Notes: generated by a model not told the origin, from the sequence alone. Shown: positions 18,880 through 29,317, numbered from the stretch's first letter. The stretch is DNA of 64,000 nt from Gluconacetobacter azotocaptans (GCF_014174355.1 NZ_JABEQF010000007.1:1-64000); one strand, 5' to 3'. Translations and numbers: made by a program.

Positions 18880-20373
18880 ATGCCGGCCACCCGCCAGCCG
18901 CCGGCTCCGCTTCCAGCCCCGAAGACGACGCGCAACCTGTCGCCCATCCTGGTCGTTTCCGGCGCCCTGCTCGCCTATGCCATCGTCCTGTTCCACCCGG
19001 CACTGCTGAACGACGGCGACAGTTTCTGGCATATCGCGGCAGGCAACTGGATCCTGCATCACAGGGCCGTTCCGCACGCCGACCCGTTTTCCGCCACCTT
19101 CGCCCAGCACCCCTGGGTCGCGCACGAATGGCTGTCCGAGCTTCTGATGGCTGCCGCTTTCGACGTGGCCCGATGGGACGGGGTGCTGGTCCTGACCGGC
19201 CTGGCCTTTGCCCTGACCTGCGGCATGGTCGCCGCCTTCGTCGCGCGCCGGGCCGGCGGATTGGCCGCGATCGTCACCACCATGCTCGCCATGGCCTGCA
19301 CCTTCCCCAGCCTGCTGGCCCGCCCGCACCTGCTGGCGCTGCCCTGCCTGGCTGCCTGGACGATCGCTCTTCTACGCGCACGCGAGAGCGGAACGGCGCC
19401 TCCGCCGCTTTCCGTCCTGACGGTCATGCTGCTGTGGGCGAACCTGCACGGCAGCTTCGCCTTCGGGCTGGCCCTGGCCATCCCCTTTGCGATCGAGGCG
19501 GTGATCGACTCAAGAACTGATCCGGAGGCCGATCCCATCCCGACAGCCCTGCACTGGGGCCGGTTCATCCTGCTGTCAACCGCGACAAGCCTGGTGACGC
19601 CGAACGGCCGGCAAGGGCTGCTCTTTCCGTTCAGGCTGGTGCGGATGCCGCAGCTCGCCGGCATCGGGGAATGGCAGCCCATGCATTTCGCCACGATCCA
19701 GCCGCTGGAATACGCGCTGTTCGCGATACTGTACGTGTCCATGACACGCACCGTCCGGGTGCCGGCAATCCGGCTGCTGGTCCTGATGGGCCTGCTGTAT
19801 CTCGCCCTTCGTCATGAACGCGACCAGATGGTGGCCGGGGTCGTCGGTGCGTTGATCCTGGCGCGGCCCCTGGGCCGGGCCGTCACGCATGACAGCACCA
19901 CCAGTGCGGTACCCCGTGCCGCACGCCCCTGTCTTTTCGCCGGCACGATCGCCTTCGCCCTGCTGACGATGGGCCGCACGTTTCATCCGTTCGTCCTGAG
20001 GGACAGGCAGTCCGCCCCGGTTTCCGCCCTGTTGCACGTGCCCGCCGATCTGGCCCGCCAGCCGGTGTTCAATTCCTACGCCTTCGGCGGGTATCTGATC
20101 TTCAGCGGCATCCGGCCGTTCATCGACGGCCGGGCCGACATGTACGGCGCCGCTTTCATGACCGCCTACCAGGCGGCGATGGATATGTCGGACCGGGACG
20201 CCTTCGCGCGGATCGTCGCCCGCCATGGCATTCGCTGGACGATCCTGCCGCCCGGCGCGCCCCTTGTCGGCCTGCTGGATACGCTGCCGGGCTGGCGCCG
20301 CATGTATGCCGACAAAATCGCCGTCATCCACGTCCACGCCGAGGCCGCGCCATTGCCCGGCGCGGCGCCCTGA
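18880..20373 (+). CDS. Multi-pass membrane protein of unknown function, glycosyltransferase-like topology
   Basis: About 497 residues (start ATG 18880; a GTG at 18841 would add 13). It has roughly ten hydrophobic segments. An early NDGDSFWHIAAGNWIL resembles the acidic first loop of GT-C type lipid-linked sugar transferases. The soluble C-terminal part has VFNSYAFGGYLIFSG followed by FIDGRADMYG, a combination found in a recurrent bacterial family of unassigned membrane proteins. A role in envelope glycan transfer is only an inference. It converges with gluconokinase with six bases between the stops. Confidence 0.65.
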   Translation: MPATRQPPAPLPAPKTTRNLSPILVVSGALLAYAIVLFHPALLNDGDSFWHIAAGNWILHHRAVPHADPFSATFAQHPWVAHEWLSELLMAAAFDVARWDGVLVLTGLAFALTCGMVAAFVARRAGGLAAIVTTMLAMACTFPSLLARPHLLALPCLAAWTIALLRARESGTAPPPLSVLTVMLLWANLHGSFAFGLALAIPFAIEAVIDSRTDPEADPIPTALHWGRFILLSTATSLVTPNGRQGLLFPFRLVRMPQLAGIGEWQPMHFATIQPLEYALFAILYVSMTRTVRVPAIRLLVLMGLLYLALRHERDQMVAGVVGALILARPLGRAVTHDSTTSAVPRAARPCLFAGTIAFALLTMGRTFHPFVLRDRQSAPVSALLHVPADLARQPVFNSYAFGGYLIFSGIRPFIDGRADMYGAAFMTAYQAAMDMSDRDAFARIVARHGIRWTILPPGAPLVGLLDTLPGWRRMYADKIAVIHVHAEAAPLPGAAP

Positions 20374-20379
20374 CGCCGG

Positions 20380-21015
20380 TCAGGCCCGCGTCAGCGGATG
20401 GCCCTCGGGCGCCAGATCGCGCAGGGCCTCGTAGGCTGCGTCAACCAGCCGGCTGCGGCCGGCCGTCACGTCGAGTTCCAGCAGCACCTCGCCGTCGTCC
20501 GGTTCCTCCAGCGCGTCGAACTGGCTGTCCAGCATCGTCGACGGCATGAAATGGCCCGTCCGCTGCCCCAGGCGCGGCGCGATGTCTTCTTTCCGGCCCT
20601 TGAGATAGACGAAGCCGACCTCGGGATTCCCGCCCGATATGACTTCGCGATAATGCCGCTTCAGGGAAGAACAGGTCACGATCCCATACCCGCCCGAGGA
20701 CAGCCACACCCGTGCCACCTCGGCGATCTTTTCCAGCCACGGGGCACGGTCGTCGTCGGTCAGGGGGATGCCGGCGCTCATCTTGGCGATATTCGTCTCG
20801 GGGTGCAGTTCGTCGCCCTCGACGATCGGCCAGCCCAGCCGGCGGGCCAGAAGCTGCGCCAGGGTGGATTTGCCCGACCCCGAAACCCCCATCACGACCA
20901 GAACGCGCGGTGCGCCGACCTGCTTCATGCGAGTCGACGGTTTCGCGAGTGGAACAGGTGGCGCCGCGAACGAGGGCGCGACAGTAGGCGCGGTAAGGGG
21001 GGCATGTTGTGCCAT
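20380..21015 (-). CDS. gntK: Gluconokinase
   Basis: The 211-residue kinase phosphorylates gluconate to 6-phosphogluconate, feeding the pentose phosphate pathway, the central route in acetic acid bacteria. Motifs: P-loop VMGVSGSGKSTLAQLLA, EGDELHPETNIAKMSAGIPLTDDDR, WLEKIAEV, CSSLKRHYRE and the ligand-closing GHFMPSTMLDSQFDALEEP. It has about 35 extra N-terminal residues rich in Pro/Ala before the core; ATG 21015 has an AAGGA stretch upstream, but an internal start at MKQVGAPRV is possible. Confidence 0.95.
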   Translation of the reverse strand: MAQHAPLTAPTVAPSFAAPPVPLAKPSTRMKQVGAPRVLVVMGVSGSGKSTLAQLLARRLGWPIVEGDELHPETNIAKMSAGIPLTDDDRAPWLEKIAEVARVWLSSGGYGIVTCSSLKRHYREVISGGNPEVGFVYLKGRKEDIAPRLGQRTGHFMPSTMLDSQFDALEEPDDGEVLLELDVTAGRSRLVDAAYEALRDLAPEGHPLTRA

Positions 21016-21704
21016 GATGAACGTTTTTCCTTTTTTAGTTTTCTTGATTATCGGCTGTCCGGTCAGAAAGCCGGCCAGAGCCGCCGTCGCGCTTTTTGTG
21101 GCGCCTATGGACGGGGCAATACCGAACTACCCCTATAGTGGTGTCCCCGCCACCCGGGCAGAGCAAGCATTCAGGCAAGATATCACATAAAAGTGAACCT
21201 GCTATATGGGTCTGCCGCGCAGCGATCGGACGCCGATCACCATATGACAACCCAGGGTCAGGAATAGAATCACGGTTAACGAAAAAGAATGACTTAGGCC
21301 GTAACATTGCCTCGATCATCCGATAACGGTTTCTTCGTTTTTCGTCATTTGCGCAATACCCGACATACGCGCGCGCCGTTCAATACACAAAGCCCACGAC
21401 GCCCAACCTGTCCAAGCTGTAATGACAGATCAGATATATCCCGTTCACATGTCAAAGACACTGCCCCGGCGGGCGCTTGGGTACGTGTTTCAACATATAA
21501 AAGCTACTGAACCAAGAATTTCCCGCACAATGGCCTTGCATTTTCTTTCCGAAAGAGGCTATGCAAAACAAAATCAATTATACATTTCGATTCTGAGCCC
21601 CCGCTGAAAGCCAGACCGACACACGCTGACATGCAAATGTAATGTTCAGTCCGGGACAAAACCCGAAGTCGTTTGTCCTTTCGTATTTTTCGAGAGTTCT
21701 TGCC
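21016..21704. other. AT-richer intergenic region, no convincing gene
   Basis: The region of about 690 bases separates divergent gluconokinase and a coiled-coil protein gene. It is visibly lower in G+C than its surroundings, especially 21180-21620. Open frames up to about 90 codons exist on both strands but look random: no ribosome site, no family resemblance, frequent rare codons. It must hold two promoters and could hide a small RNA, which I cannot demonstrate. Confidence 0.45.
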
Positions 21705-22379
21705 GTGTCCGTATATAACGAATCGCTTCCCTTTTCCGGCGAGACGGAACAGGCCGATACTGATAACCGCGACGAAGTCAGCGAACAGGCCTTGCGCCTG
21801 GCCCTGTCGCGACTGGGGTCGAAACGGGGCGCCGCCTCGCCCTCTCCCGCGCCGGCGGCCTCCACGCGCCTGCCACGCGCCCACGATCCCGCGCAGCGGC
21901 GGCGAAAGTTCGTGCAGGATGGCGAGGTTCGCGTCGAGCACCACGCCATGTCCCGCCCCACCCCCCGTACGCTGCATGTCCAGACGGACGACGGCGGGGA
22001 GGTCGAACGCCTGCGCCAGCAGATCCGCCACGAACAGAAGCTGCGCGAGGATGCCGAACGCGCCAGCCATGACGCGCACGCCAGCCTGCGTTCGCTGGAA
22101 ACGCGCATCGGTCACGCCGACATCATCCTGGCCGAAGCCAAGTCGCAGATCGAACACCGTGACGACGAAATCCACACGCTGAAGGCTGCCCTGCTGACAG
22201 CCCAGGCCGAGACGACGAGGCTGGAGGCCGAACTGGCCCAGCTCCGCAGCCGGGCGACGACGACGCCTGCGGCTCCTCCCGGCCCTGCCCCCCTCCGCCG
22301 CACGCGCAGGACCGTCGCCCGGGTCGAAGAGCCTGAGGACGAGCCCGAGCCCGTGAAATGGTGGATCAAGAAGAAATAA
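21705..22379 (+). CDS. Coiled-coil protein of unknown function
   Basis: About 224 residues from a GTG start at 21705, preceded by GAGAG at an 8-base spacing; an ATG at 21642 without ribosome site is the alternative. The N-terminal third is Pro/Ala-rich and probably disordered. Residues about 100-190 form a long coiled coil (EVERLRQQIRHEQKLREDAER, AETTRLEAELAQLRSR). The tail is basic, then acidic, ending PVKWWIKKK. No family recognised. The following small membrane protein gene is 31 bases downstream. Confidence 0.65.
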   Translation: MSVYNESLPFSGETEQADTDNRDEVSEQALRLALSRLGSKRGAASPSPAPAASTRLPRAHDPAQRRRKFVQDGEVRVEHHAMSRPTPRTLHVQTDDGGEVERLRQQIRHEQKLREDAERASHDAHASLRSLETRIGHADIILAEAKSQIEHRDDEIHTLKAALLTAQAETTRLEAELAQLRSRATTTPAAPPGPAPLRRTRRTVARVEEPEDEPEPVKWWIKKK

Positions 22380-22410
22380 TCGGCGAAACATCCGGCCTGG
22401 TTCCGGCACC

Positions 22411-22863
22411 ATGTTCGACCTGCCCGTCTCCACGGGCCGGATTGCGCAGGCGATCGTCATCGCCAGCATGGGCTGCGCCATCGCGGTCCTGATGACGGCG
22501 CCGCTGATCGGTGGGTTGTTCGTCCTGTTACGCGACGTCTTCGGCGCGCTGACCCTGCCGTTCTCGCTCCTGTTCGGCATGGCGGGCCGCGACGACCATG
22601 CGGCGGCGCTGGGCCATGTGGTCGGCGCGATGGGATCGGACCTGCTGCGTCATCCGGTGCGTGCGCTTTGCGCGGCTGCCTTGTGCGGCGCCAGCGCGGT
22701 GCTGTTCATTCTGGCCCGCGGCCGGGGGGCGCGGGCCATGCTGGTCGGTGCGGCGACGGCCAGCGTCGGGGCCGCGTGGCTGGGCGGTTATCCGGTGGCG
22801 CTGGTCCTCGCGCCCGGATTCGTCACCGAATGCCTGTGCGCCGTCCGGCCGGCCGCACGCTGA
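22411..22863 (+). CDS. Small integral membrane protein of unknown function
   Basis: 150 residues with three to four hydrophobic segments (about residues 10-45, 80-100, 105-140). Start ATG 22411. No domain recognised. Codon use is normal for the region. Close same-strand spacing to the coiled-coil gene upstream suggests a two-gene unit. Confidence 0.6.
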   Translation: MFDLPVSTGRIAQAIVIASMGCAIAVLMTAPLIGGLFVLLRDVFGALTLPFSLLFGMAGRDDHAAALGHVVGAMGSDLLRHPVRALCAAALCGASAVLFILARGRGARAMLVGAATASVGAAWLGGYPVALVLAPGFVTECLCAVRPAAR

Positions 22864-23010
22864 CCCACAGGGGCATCGGCTCCTAGGGGCTTCCAGCCGC
22901 CCGCGAAAACATGATAACGCGGCATGTACCCGCGCTCGACAGAAGCGCGTTCTCACTGACGACCATATAAAAATAACAAAAACGGCAATCACGTCAGCAG
23001 GACCCAGGAC

Positions 23011-24498
23011 ATGGCAGGAACGCAGTCTCGCCCGGCGGCTTTCGGTCGCCCCGTGGCGTTGAATCGGGCAGCCCCACACGCCCCCATCATCACCGACATT
23101 CCGGCCCGCCTCGATCGCCTGCCCTGGTCGCGTTTCCATGTGCTGGTGGTCATCGCGCTGGGCATCACCTGGATCCTGGACGGGCTGGAGGTCACGATCG
23201 TCGGGTCCGTGGCCCCCGTGCTGCAACGCAGCGACACGCTGGGCCTGTCGGCGGAAGGTGTCGGGGCGGCAGCATCATCCTATGTGGCGGGCGCCGTCAT
23301 CGGCGCGCTGCTGTTCGGGTGGATGAGCGACCGGCTGGGCAGGCGGCAGATCTTCACCGTGACGCTGGGGCTGTATATCCTGGGCGTCGGCCTGACCGCG
23401 CTGTCGTGGAACCTGGCCAGCTTCGCGCTGTTCCGCCTTATTACCGGGCTTGGGATCGGCGGCGAGTATTCGGCCATCAACTCCGCCATCGACGAACTGA
23501 TGCCCGCCCGCCTGCGCGGCCGTGTCGACCTGATCGTCAACGGCACGTTCTGGGCCGGTGCGGCGCTGGGGGCGGCAGGGTCGATGCTGCTGCTGCAGGG
23601 GACGGTCCTGCCGGTCACGCTGGCGTGGCGGCTCATCTTCGGCATCGGCGCCCTCATGGGGCTGGGGGTCATCGCCCTGCGTCGCTGGGTTCCGGAAAGC
23701 CCACGCTGGCTGATGACCCATCGGCGGGTCGAGGAAGCGACCCGGATCGTGGTGCAGATCGAAGCCCGGCATGGCGGATCGACGGTCCGGCTGACCGAGA
23801 CGCTGGATACGGTGTCCATCCACCCCGCCGGCACCTTCGGGCTGCGCGAGGCCCTGAGGGTCCTTTCCGGCCCCTATCGCGGCCGGGCAGGGTACGTCCT
23901 GGTCCTGATGATCGCGCAGGCGTTCCTGTACAATGCGGTGTTCTTCACCTACGGGCTGGTCCTGACCCGGTACGACCATGTGGCGGACGCCTCGGTCGGG
24001 CTGTATATCCTGCCGCTGGCCGTCGGCAATTTCCTGGGGCCGCTGGCGCTGGGCAAATGGTTCGACACGCTGGGCCGGCGGCGCATGATCGTGCTGACCT
24101 ATAGCCTGGCGGGTATCCTGATGTTCGTCGTGTCCGTGCTGTTCGCCGCCGGGATGCTGGATGCCCGCCTGCAGACGACGCTGTGGGTGGTGATCTTCTT
24201 CTTCGCCTCGGCGGCGGCCAGCGCCGCCTACCTGACCGCCAGCGAGATCTTTCCGCTGGAAATCCGCGCGCTGACGATCGCGCTGTTCTATGCGCTGGGC
24301 ACGCTGTTCGGCGGGGTGGCCGCGCCCTTCCTGTTCGGGTGGCTGATCGGCCGGGGCAGCCTGCTGTCGCTGGCCACCGGCTATGGCGCGGCGGCGCTGC
24401 TGATGCTGATAGCCGCCGCCGTGACCGCCCGCTGGGGCGTCGACGCCGAAGGACAGTCGCTGGAGCGGATCGCGCCCCCCCTGTCGTCGATGATGTGA
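23011..24498 (+). CDS. MFS transporter, sugar-porter-like
   Basis: The 495-residue 12-helix carrier shows the major facilitator loop motif GWMSDRLGRRQIF between helices 2 and 3, RLITGLGIGGEYSAINSAIDEL in helices 4-5 and VPESPRWLMTHRR after helix 6, together typical of the SP/AAHS (sugar or aromatic acid) branch. Its gene ends 20 bases before mtnK on the same strand. It is therefore a candidate importer of methylthioribose or a related thio-sugar, an inference from position only. Confidence 0.9.
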   Translation: MAGTQSRPAAFGRPVALNRAAPHAPIITDIPARLDRLPWSRFHVLVVIALGITWILDGLEVTIVGSVAPVLQRSDTLGLSAEGVGAAASSYVAGAVIGALLFGWMSDRLGRRQIFTVTLGLYILGVGLTALSWNLASFALFRLITGLGIGGEYSAINSAIDELMPARLRGRVDLIVNGTFWAGAALGAAGSMLLLQGTVLPVTLAWRLIFGIGALMGLGVIALRRWVPESPRWLMTHRRVEEATRIVVQIEARHGGSTVRLTETLDTVSIHPAGTFGLREALRVLSGPYRGRAGYVLVLMIAQAFLYNAVFFTYGLVLTRYDHVADASVGLYILPLAVGNFLGPLALGKWFDTLGRRRMIVLTYSLAGILMFVVSVLFAAGMLDARLQTTLWVVIFFFASAAASAAYLTASEIFPLEIRALTIALFYALGTLFGGVAAPFLFGWLIGRGSLLSLATGYGAAALLMLIAAAVTARWGVDAEGQSLERIAPPLSSMM

Positions 24499-24518
24499 TA
24501 GACTGTCCGGATTACAGC

Positions 24519-25772
24519 ATGAGCCCGCATTCCCCAGCGCCAGCGGCGTACCACACGCTCGATACCGACGGTATCCGCGCGTTCCTGGCCGGCGTGCCCG
24601 CCCTGGCCGCGCGCCTGGGCGGCCCCGCCGCGCATTGGCGCATCCGTGAGGTCAGCGACGGCAATCTGAACAACGTCTTCCTGATCGACGGCCCCCAGTG
24701 CGGCGTCTGCTTCAAGCAATCCCTGCCTCATGTGCGCGTGGACCCGGCGTGGAAGATGCCGCTGGACCGCACATTCTACGAGGCCGCCTATCTGCGCGAA
24801 ATCCGGCCCTGCGTCGGCGCGCTGACGACCGACATCCTGCATTTCGACCCGGATCTGTACGTGCTGGTGGTGGAAAGCCTGGACCGGCACGTCGTCCTGC
24901 GGCGCGGCCTGATGGCGGGCGGCGACTGGCCCGACGCCGCCCGCGCCGTCGGCGAATTCGTGGCGCACGGCACCTTCCGCACGTCGCTGCTGGCCGCCCC
25001 GTTCGAGGAGATCACGCACCGCCTTGACGTGTTTTCGGGCAATCGTACCCTGACGCGGATCACGGTCGACCTGATCCTGACCGACCCGTACCGCGACCAT
25101 CCGCGCAACCACTGGATCAGCCCCGAACTGGACAGCATCGCAGCGGAAATCCGCACCGATCCCCGTGTCCGCCGACGCGTGGGCGCGATGCAGGCCCGCT
25201 TCCTGACCTGCCGGCAGGCCCTGCTGCATGGCGACCTGCACACCGGTTCGATCATGGTGTCGGACGACGATACCCGGGTCATCGACGGCGAATTCGCATG
25301 CCCCGGCCCCATCGGCTTCGATTGCGGCCTGTTCATCGGCAATCTGCTGCTTCATCTGTTCGCCTGCCGCGATTCCGGCGGACAGGACCGTGCGGTGCGG
25401 AACATCGTCCAATTCTGGACCAGCTTCCACGACACGTTCCTGGAATTATGGCGTACCTCTGCCCGGCAGGACGGGAATGGCGACGCCTATGCCACCACCT
25501 TGTTTCGCAACGACCCGTCCGGCCTGCGGCAGGCGCAGGCGGATTTCATGCAGGACGTAACGACCGACACGATCGCCTTCGCGGCGATGGAAGTCATTCG
25601 TCGCCTCGTAGGGTACGCCCACGTGCCGGATTTCGACACGATCCCCGACCTCGCCGCCCGCGCCGGCCGACAGGGCGCGGCCCTGGCGCTGGCGCGCGAC
25701 CTGCTGGCCGACCCGGGCCTGGTGACGTCGATCGCGGATCTGGCGTCGTTGGCCCGGGATCGCACCGGTTAG
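24519..25772 (+). CDS. mtnK: S-methyl-5-thioribose kinase
   Basis: The 417-residue kinase phosphorylates methylthioribose for methionine salvage. It has an APH-like fold with REVSDGNLNNVFLIDG (nucleotide loop), CFKQSLPHVRV, catalytic HGDLHTGSIMV and the family-specific metal motif IDGEFACPGPIGFD (usually DPEFA). Start ATG 24519 (MSPHSPAPAAYHTL) follows the MFS stop by 20 bases. No mtnA, mtnB, mtnC or mtnD is in the window, so the rest of the salvage route must be elsewhere or absent. Confidence 0.9.
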   Translation: MSPHSPAPAAYHTLDTDGIRAFLAGVPALAARLGGPAAHWRIREVSDGNLNNVFLIDGPQCGVCFKQSLPHVRVDPAWKMPLDRTFYEAAYLREIRPCVGALTTDILHFDPDLYVLVVESLDRHVVLRRGLMAGGDWPDAARAVGEFVAHGTFRTSLLAAPFEEITHRLDVFSGNRTLTRITVDLILTDPYRDHPRNHWISPELDSIAAEIRTDPRVRRRVGAMQARFLTCRQALLHGDLHTGSIMVSDDDTRVIDGEFACPGPIGFDCGLFIGNLLLHLFACRDSGGQDRAVRNIVQFWTSFHDTFLELWRTSARQDGNGDAYATTLFRNDPSGLRQAQADFMQDVTTDTIAFAAMEVIRRLVGYAHVPDFDTIPDLAARAGRQGAALALARDLLADPGLVTSIADLASLARDRTG

Positions 25773-25784
25773 GAAAAAGGAAAG

Positions 25785-25875
25785 TCGGGCTCTGGCCCGA
25801 ACCCGGCAAGGGCCTCGGCCCTTGCATCCTCTTCGTTTTATAAAATCCTCTGGTGGGTCAAGGGCGAAGCCCTTG
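25785..25875. repeat. Cluster of three GC-rich hairpins (REP-like element or bidirectional terminator)
   Basis: Between the convergent mtnK and aminotransferase genes lie TCGGGC-TCTG-GCCCGA (25785-25800), GCAAGGGC-CTCG-GCCCTTGC (25806-25825) and CAAGGGC-GAA-GCCCTTG (25859-25875). The last two share the AAGGGC arm. A TTTTATAAAA palindrome at 25837-25846 sits in the middle. It fits a composite palindromic repeat and would also end transcription from both sides. Confidence 0.65.
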
Positions 25876-25878
25876 CCT

Positions 25879-27093
25879 TCAGGCCAGCCCATCCACGAAC
25901 GCCGCGATGCGGGCGCAGGCTTCGCGCAGGGTCTCGTCATCCGTGGCGCAGGACAGCCGCAGATAGGGCCCTTTGCCGAAGGCGCTGCCGTGGACGCAGG
26001 CGACATGCTGTTCGTCCAGCAGGGCGAAGGCGAAATCCTCGTCCGTTTCCAGCATGCGGCCGCCCCGGCTGGTCCGGCCCAAGCAGGCCGCAATGCCGGG
26101 ATAGGCGTAGAATGCCCCCTGCGGCATCGCGCAGGTCACGCCGGGAATGGCGCGCAATGCCTCGACCACCATAGTGCGGCGGCGGGCGTAGGTGTCGCGC
26201 ATTTCGGCGATCAGTTCTGCCGGACCGTCCAGCGCGGCGGCGGCGGCGGCCTGGCTGATGGAACACACGCCCGACGTCGCATTCCCCTGCACCCGCGTCA
26301 TCATGCGGATCAGCCGTTCCGGCCCGCCGGCATAGCCGACGCGCCAGCCGGTCATGGCGTAGGATTTCGACACGCCGTTCAGCGTCAGGACCCGCGATTT
26401 CAGGTCGGGCGCGACAGCGGCGATGGAATGGTGCCGTGCCCCGTCGAAGACCAGATGTTCGTAGATCTCGTCGGACAGGATCCAGATCCGGGGATGCCGG
26501 CGCAGCACGTCGGCGATCGCTTCCAGATCGGCCAGGGTGATCACCGCACCGGTCGGGTTGCTGGGGAAATTCAGTACGACCCAGCGCGTGCGGGGCGTGA
26601 TCGCGGCCTCCAGCGCAGCGGCGGACAGGCGGAATCCGTCCTCCTCGCGGCAATCGGCGAAGACCGGGACACCGCCGAACAACCGGGCGGCCAGCGGATA
26701 GCTGACCCAGTACGGCGCAGGGATGACGATTTCATCCCCGGCGTCGATCGTCGCCATGAAGGCGTTGAAGATCACCTGCTTGCCGCCGTTCGACACCATC
26801 AGTTCCGCCGGCGCGTAGGTCAGGCCGTTTTCGCGCGCGAATTTCCGCGCGATCGCGGCCTTCAATGCCGGGGTGCCGTCGACGGGCGGATATTTCGTCT
26901 GCCCGTCCAGCGCCGCGCGATGCGCGGCCTCGATCACCGCCGGGGGCGTGGCGAAATCGGGTTCGCCCAGCGCCAGCGACAGGACCTGATGCCCCTGGGC
27001 GCGCAACGCGCGGGCGCTGACGGCCATGGCGATGGTGGCGGGTGACGTCAGCCGCTCGGTACGGCCGGCGAAACCCGGTTCGATCCCCGTCAT
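25879..27093 (-). CDS. Pyridoxal-phosphate aminotransferase, aspartate aminotransferase-like (copy 2)
   Basis: 404 residues of fold-type I, AAT subgroup I-beta/gamma. It shows LSLALGEPDFATPP (substrate loop), the PLP-contacting [25 protein letters not shown], and the Schiff-base lysine in LNGVSKSYAMTGWRVGYAGG. It transaminates aspartate or a related amino acid with 2-oxoglutarate. Start ATG 27093 is preceded by GGTGGGG; a GTG at 27102 is the alternative. It lies 12 bases after a close paralogue, so this is a tandem duplication that has diverged. Confidence 0.92.
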   Translation of the reverse strand: MTGIEPGFAGRTERLTSPATIAMAVSARALRAQGHQVLSLALGEPDFATPPAVIEAAHRAALDGQTKYPPVDGTPALKAAIARKFARENGLTYAPAELMVSNGGKQVIFNAFMATIDAGDEIVIPAPYWVSYPLAARLFGGVPVFADCREEDGFRLSAAALEAAITPRTRWVVLNFPSNPTGAVITLADLEAIADVLRRHPRIWILSDEIYEHLVFDGARHHSIAAVAPDLKSRVLTLNGVSKSYAMTGWRVGYAGGPERLIRMMTRVQGNATSGVCSISQAAAAAALDGPAELIAEMRDTYARRRTMVVEALRAIPGVTCAMPQGAFYAYPGIAACLGRTSRGGRMLETDEDFAFALLDEQHVACVHGSAFGKGPYLRLSCATDDETLREACARIAAFVDGLA

Positions 27094-27105
27094 CGTCCCC
27101 ACCCG

Positions 27106-28344
<1,239 letters not shown>

Positions 28345-28382
28345 CTACACCGTAGTGCGAACCGGCGGGCGAGGAAACCGCA

Positions 28383-28414
28383 GATCGGCGTGCGGCGCAA
28401 ACGGCACGCCGATC
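28383..28414 (-). terminator. Strong hairpin after gluQ
   Basis: A perfect 11-bp inverted repeat GATCGGCGTGC/GCACGCCGATC with a 10-base loop lies directly against the stop codon of gluQ and before the aminotransferase gene. On the minus strand it is followed by GGTTTCC rather than a long T-run. Strength and place favour a terminator. Confidence 0.65.
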
Positions 28415-29317
28415 CTACGCTGATTGAGGCGCAGGCCGGCCCAGCGCCGCGTCCCGGACCGCGTCCGGCGTCATGCCCGCCGCGCGCATCGCGCGCAGCG
28501 TCAGGGCGCGGTCGCGCTTGGCCAGGCGCCGCCCCTCGCCGTCCAGCAGCAGCGCGTGATGAACGTATTCGGGTTCGGGCCAGCCCATCAGGATCTGCAA
28601 CAGGCGATGGATCGCCGTGGCCGGCCGCAGATCCTCGCCCCGGCTGACCAGGGTGACGTCCTGCGCCGCATCGTCATGGGTGACGCAGAGGTGATAGGAG
28701 GCCGGGATATCCTTGCGGGCCAGCACCACGTCGCCGAACAGGCCCGGCCGTCCGGTCTGCACGCCCTGGCCGCGCTCGCGCCACGTTACGCAGTCGCCCC
28801 CCGCGATGTGCAGCGCCCGTGCCATGTCCAGGCGCAGCACGTACGGCCGGCCCTCCCGTATCCACTCCGCGCGCTGCCCGGGCGACAGGGCGCGGCAGGT
28901 ACCGGCGTAGGCCAGCGTGCCGTCCGGCGCGCGATGCGGCGCATGCGCGGCCTCCTGCGCCTCTCGGGCGATGGCGGCGCGCGTGCAGAAACACGGATAC
29001 AGCAGGCCGCGCGCCGACAGCGCGTCCAGAACCCGGCGATAGTCGGGCAGATGCGCGGACTGGCGGCGGACGGGGCCGTCGGATGTAACGCCGATCCAGG
29101 CCAGATCCTCGACGATCGCGTCGATGTAGTCGGGGCGGCAGCGCACCGGGTCGATATCCTCGATCCGCAGCAGGAACCGCCCACCCGACTCGCGCGCCAG
29201 ACGCCAGCCCGCCAGGGCCGACGCAGCGTGGCCCAGATGCAGATACCCCGTGGGACTGGGGGCAAAGCGGGTGACGATTCCATCCTTTATGCCCTGAAAA
29301 CAGGATGATGCCGCCAT
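28415..29317 (-). CDS. gluQ: Glutamyl-Q tRNA(Asp) synthetase
   Basis: The 300-residue enzyme is a glutamyl-tRNA synthetase paralogue lacking the anticodon-binding domain; it glutamylates queuosine in tRNA-Asp. Visible are TRFAPSPTGYLHLGHAASA (HIGH-type), RIEDIDPVRC, zinc-type cysteines in YPCFCTRAA with a distant CRAL, and the KMSKS-like RRLAKRDRA. Start ATG 29317 (MAASSCFQG) sits close before the first strand; the frame is open upstream to 29422 but without resemblance. Divergent from the HNH gene. Confidence 0.93.
   Translation of the reverse strand: MAASSCFQGIKDGIVTRFAPSPTGYLHLGHAASALAGWRLARESGGRFLLRIEDIDPVRCRPDYIDAIVEDLAWIGVTSDGPVRRQSAHLPDYRRVLDALSARGLLYPCFCTRAAIAREAQEAAHAPHRAPDGTLAYAGTCRALSPGQRAEWIREGRPYVLRLDMARALHIAGGDCVTWRERGQGVQTGRPGLFGDVVLARKDIPASYHLCVTHDDAAQDVTLVSRGEDLRPATAIHRLLQILMGWPEPEYVHHALLLDGEGRRLAKRDRALTLRAMRAAGMTPDAVRDAALGRPAPQSA

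Noticed and set aside
21035-21319. 94-codon minus-strand frame upstream of gluconokinase
   Set aside because: No ribosome site, no signal or domain, atypical codons; it lies in the promoter region.
22864-23010. Riboswitch upstream of the MFS-mtnK pair
   Set aside because: I looked for a SAM-type leader because of the methionine-salvage link; only a short GCGCT/AGCGC stem is present, with no conserved core.
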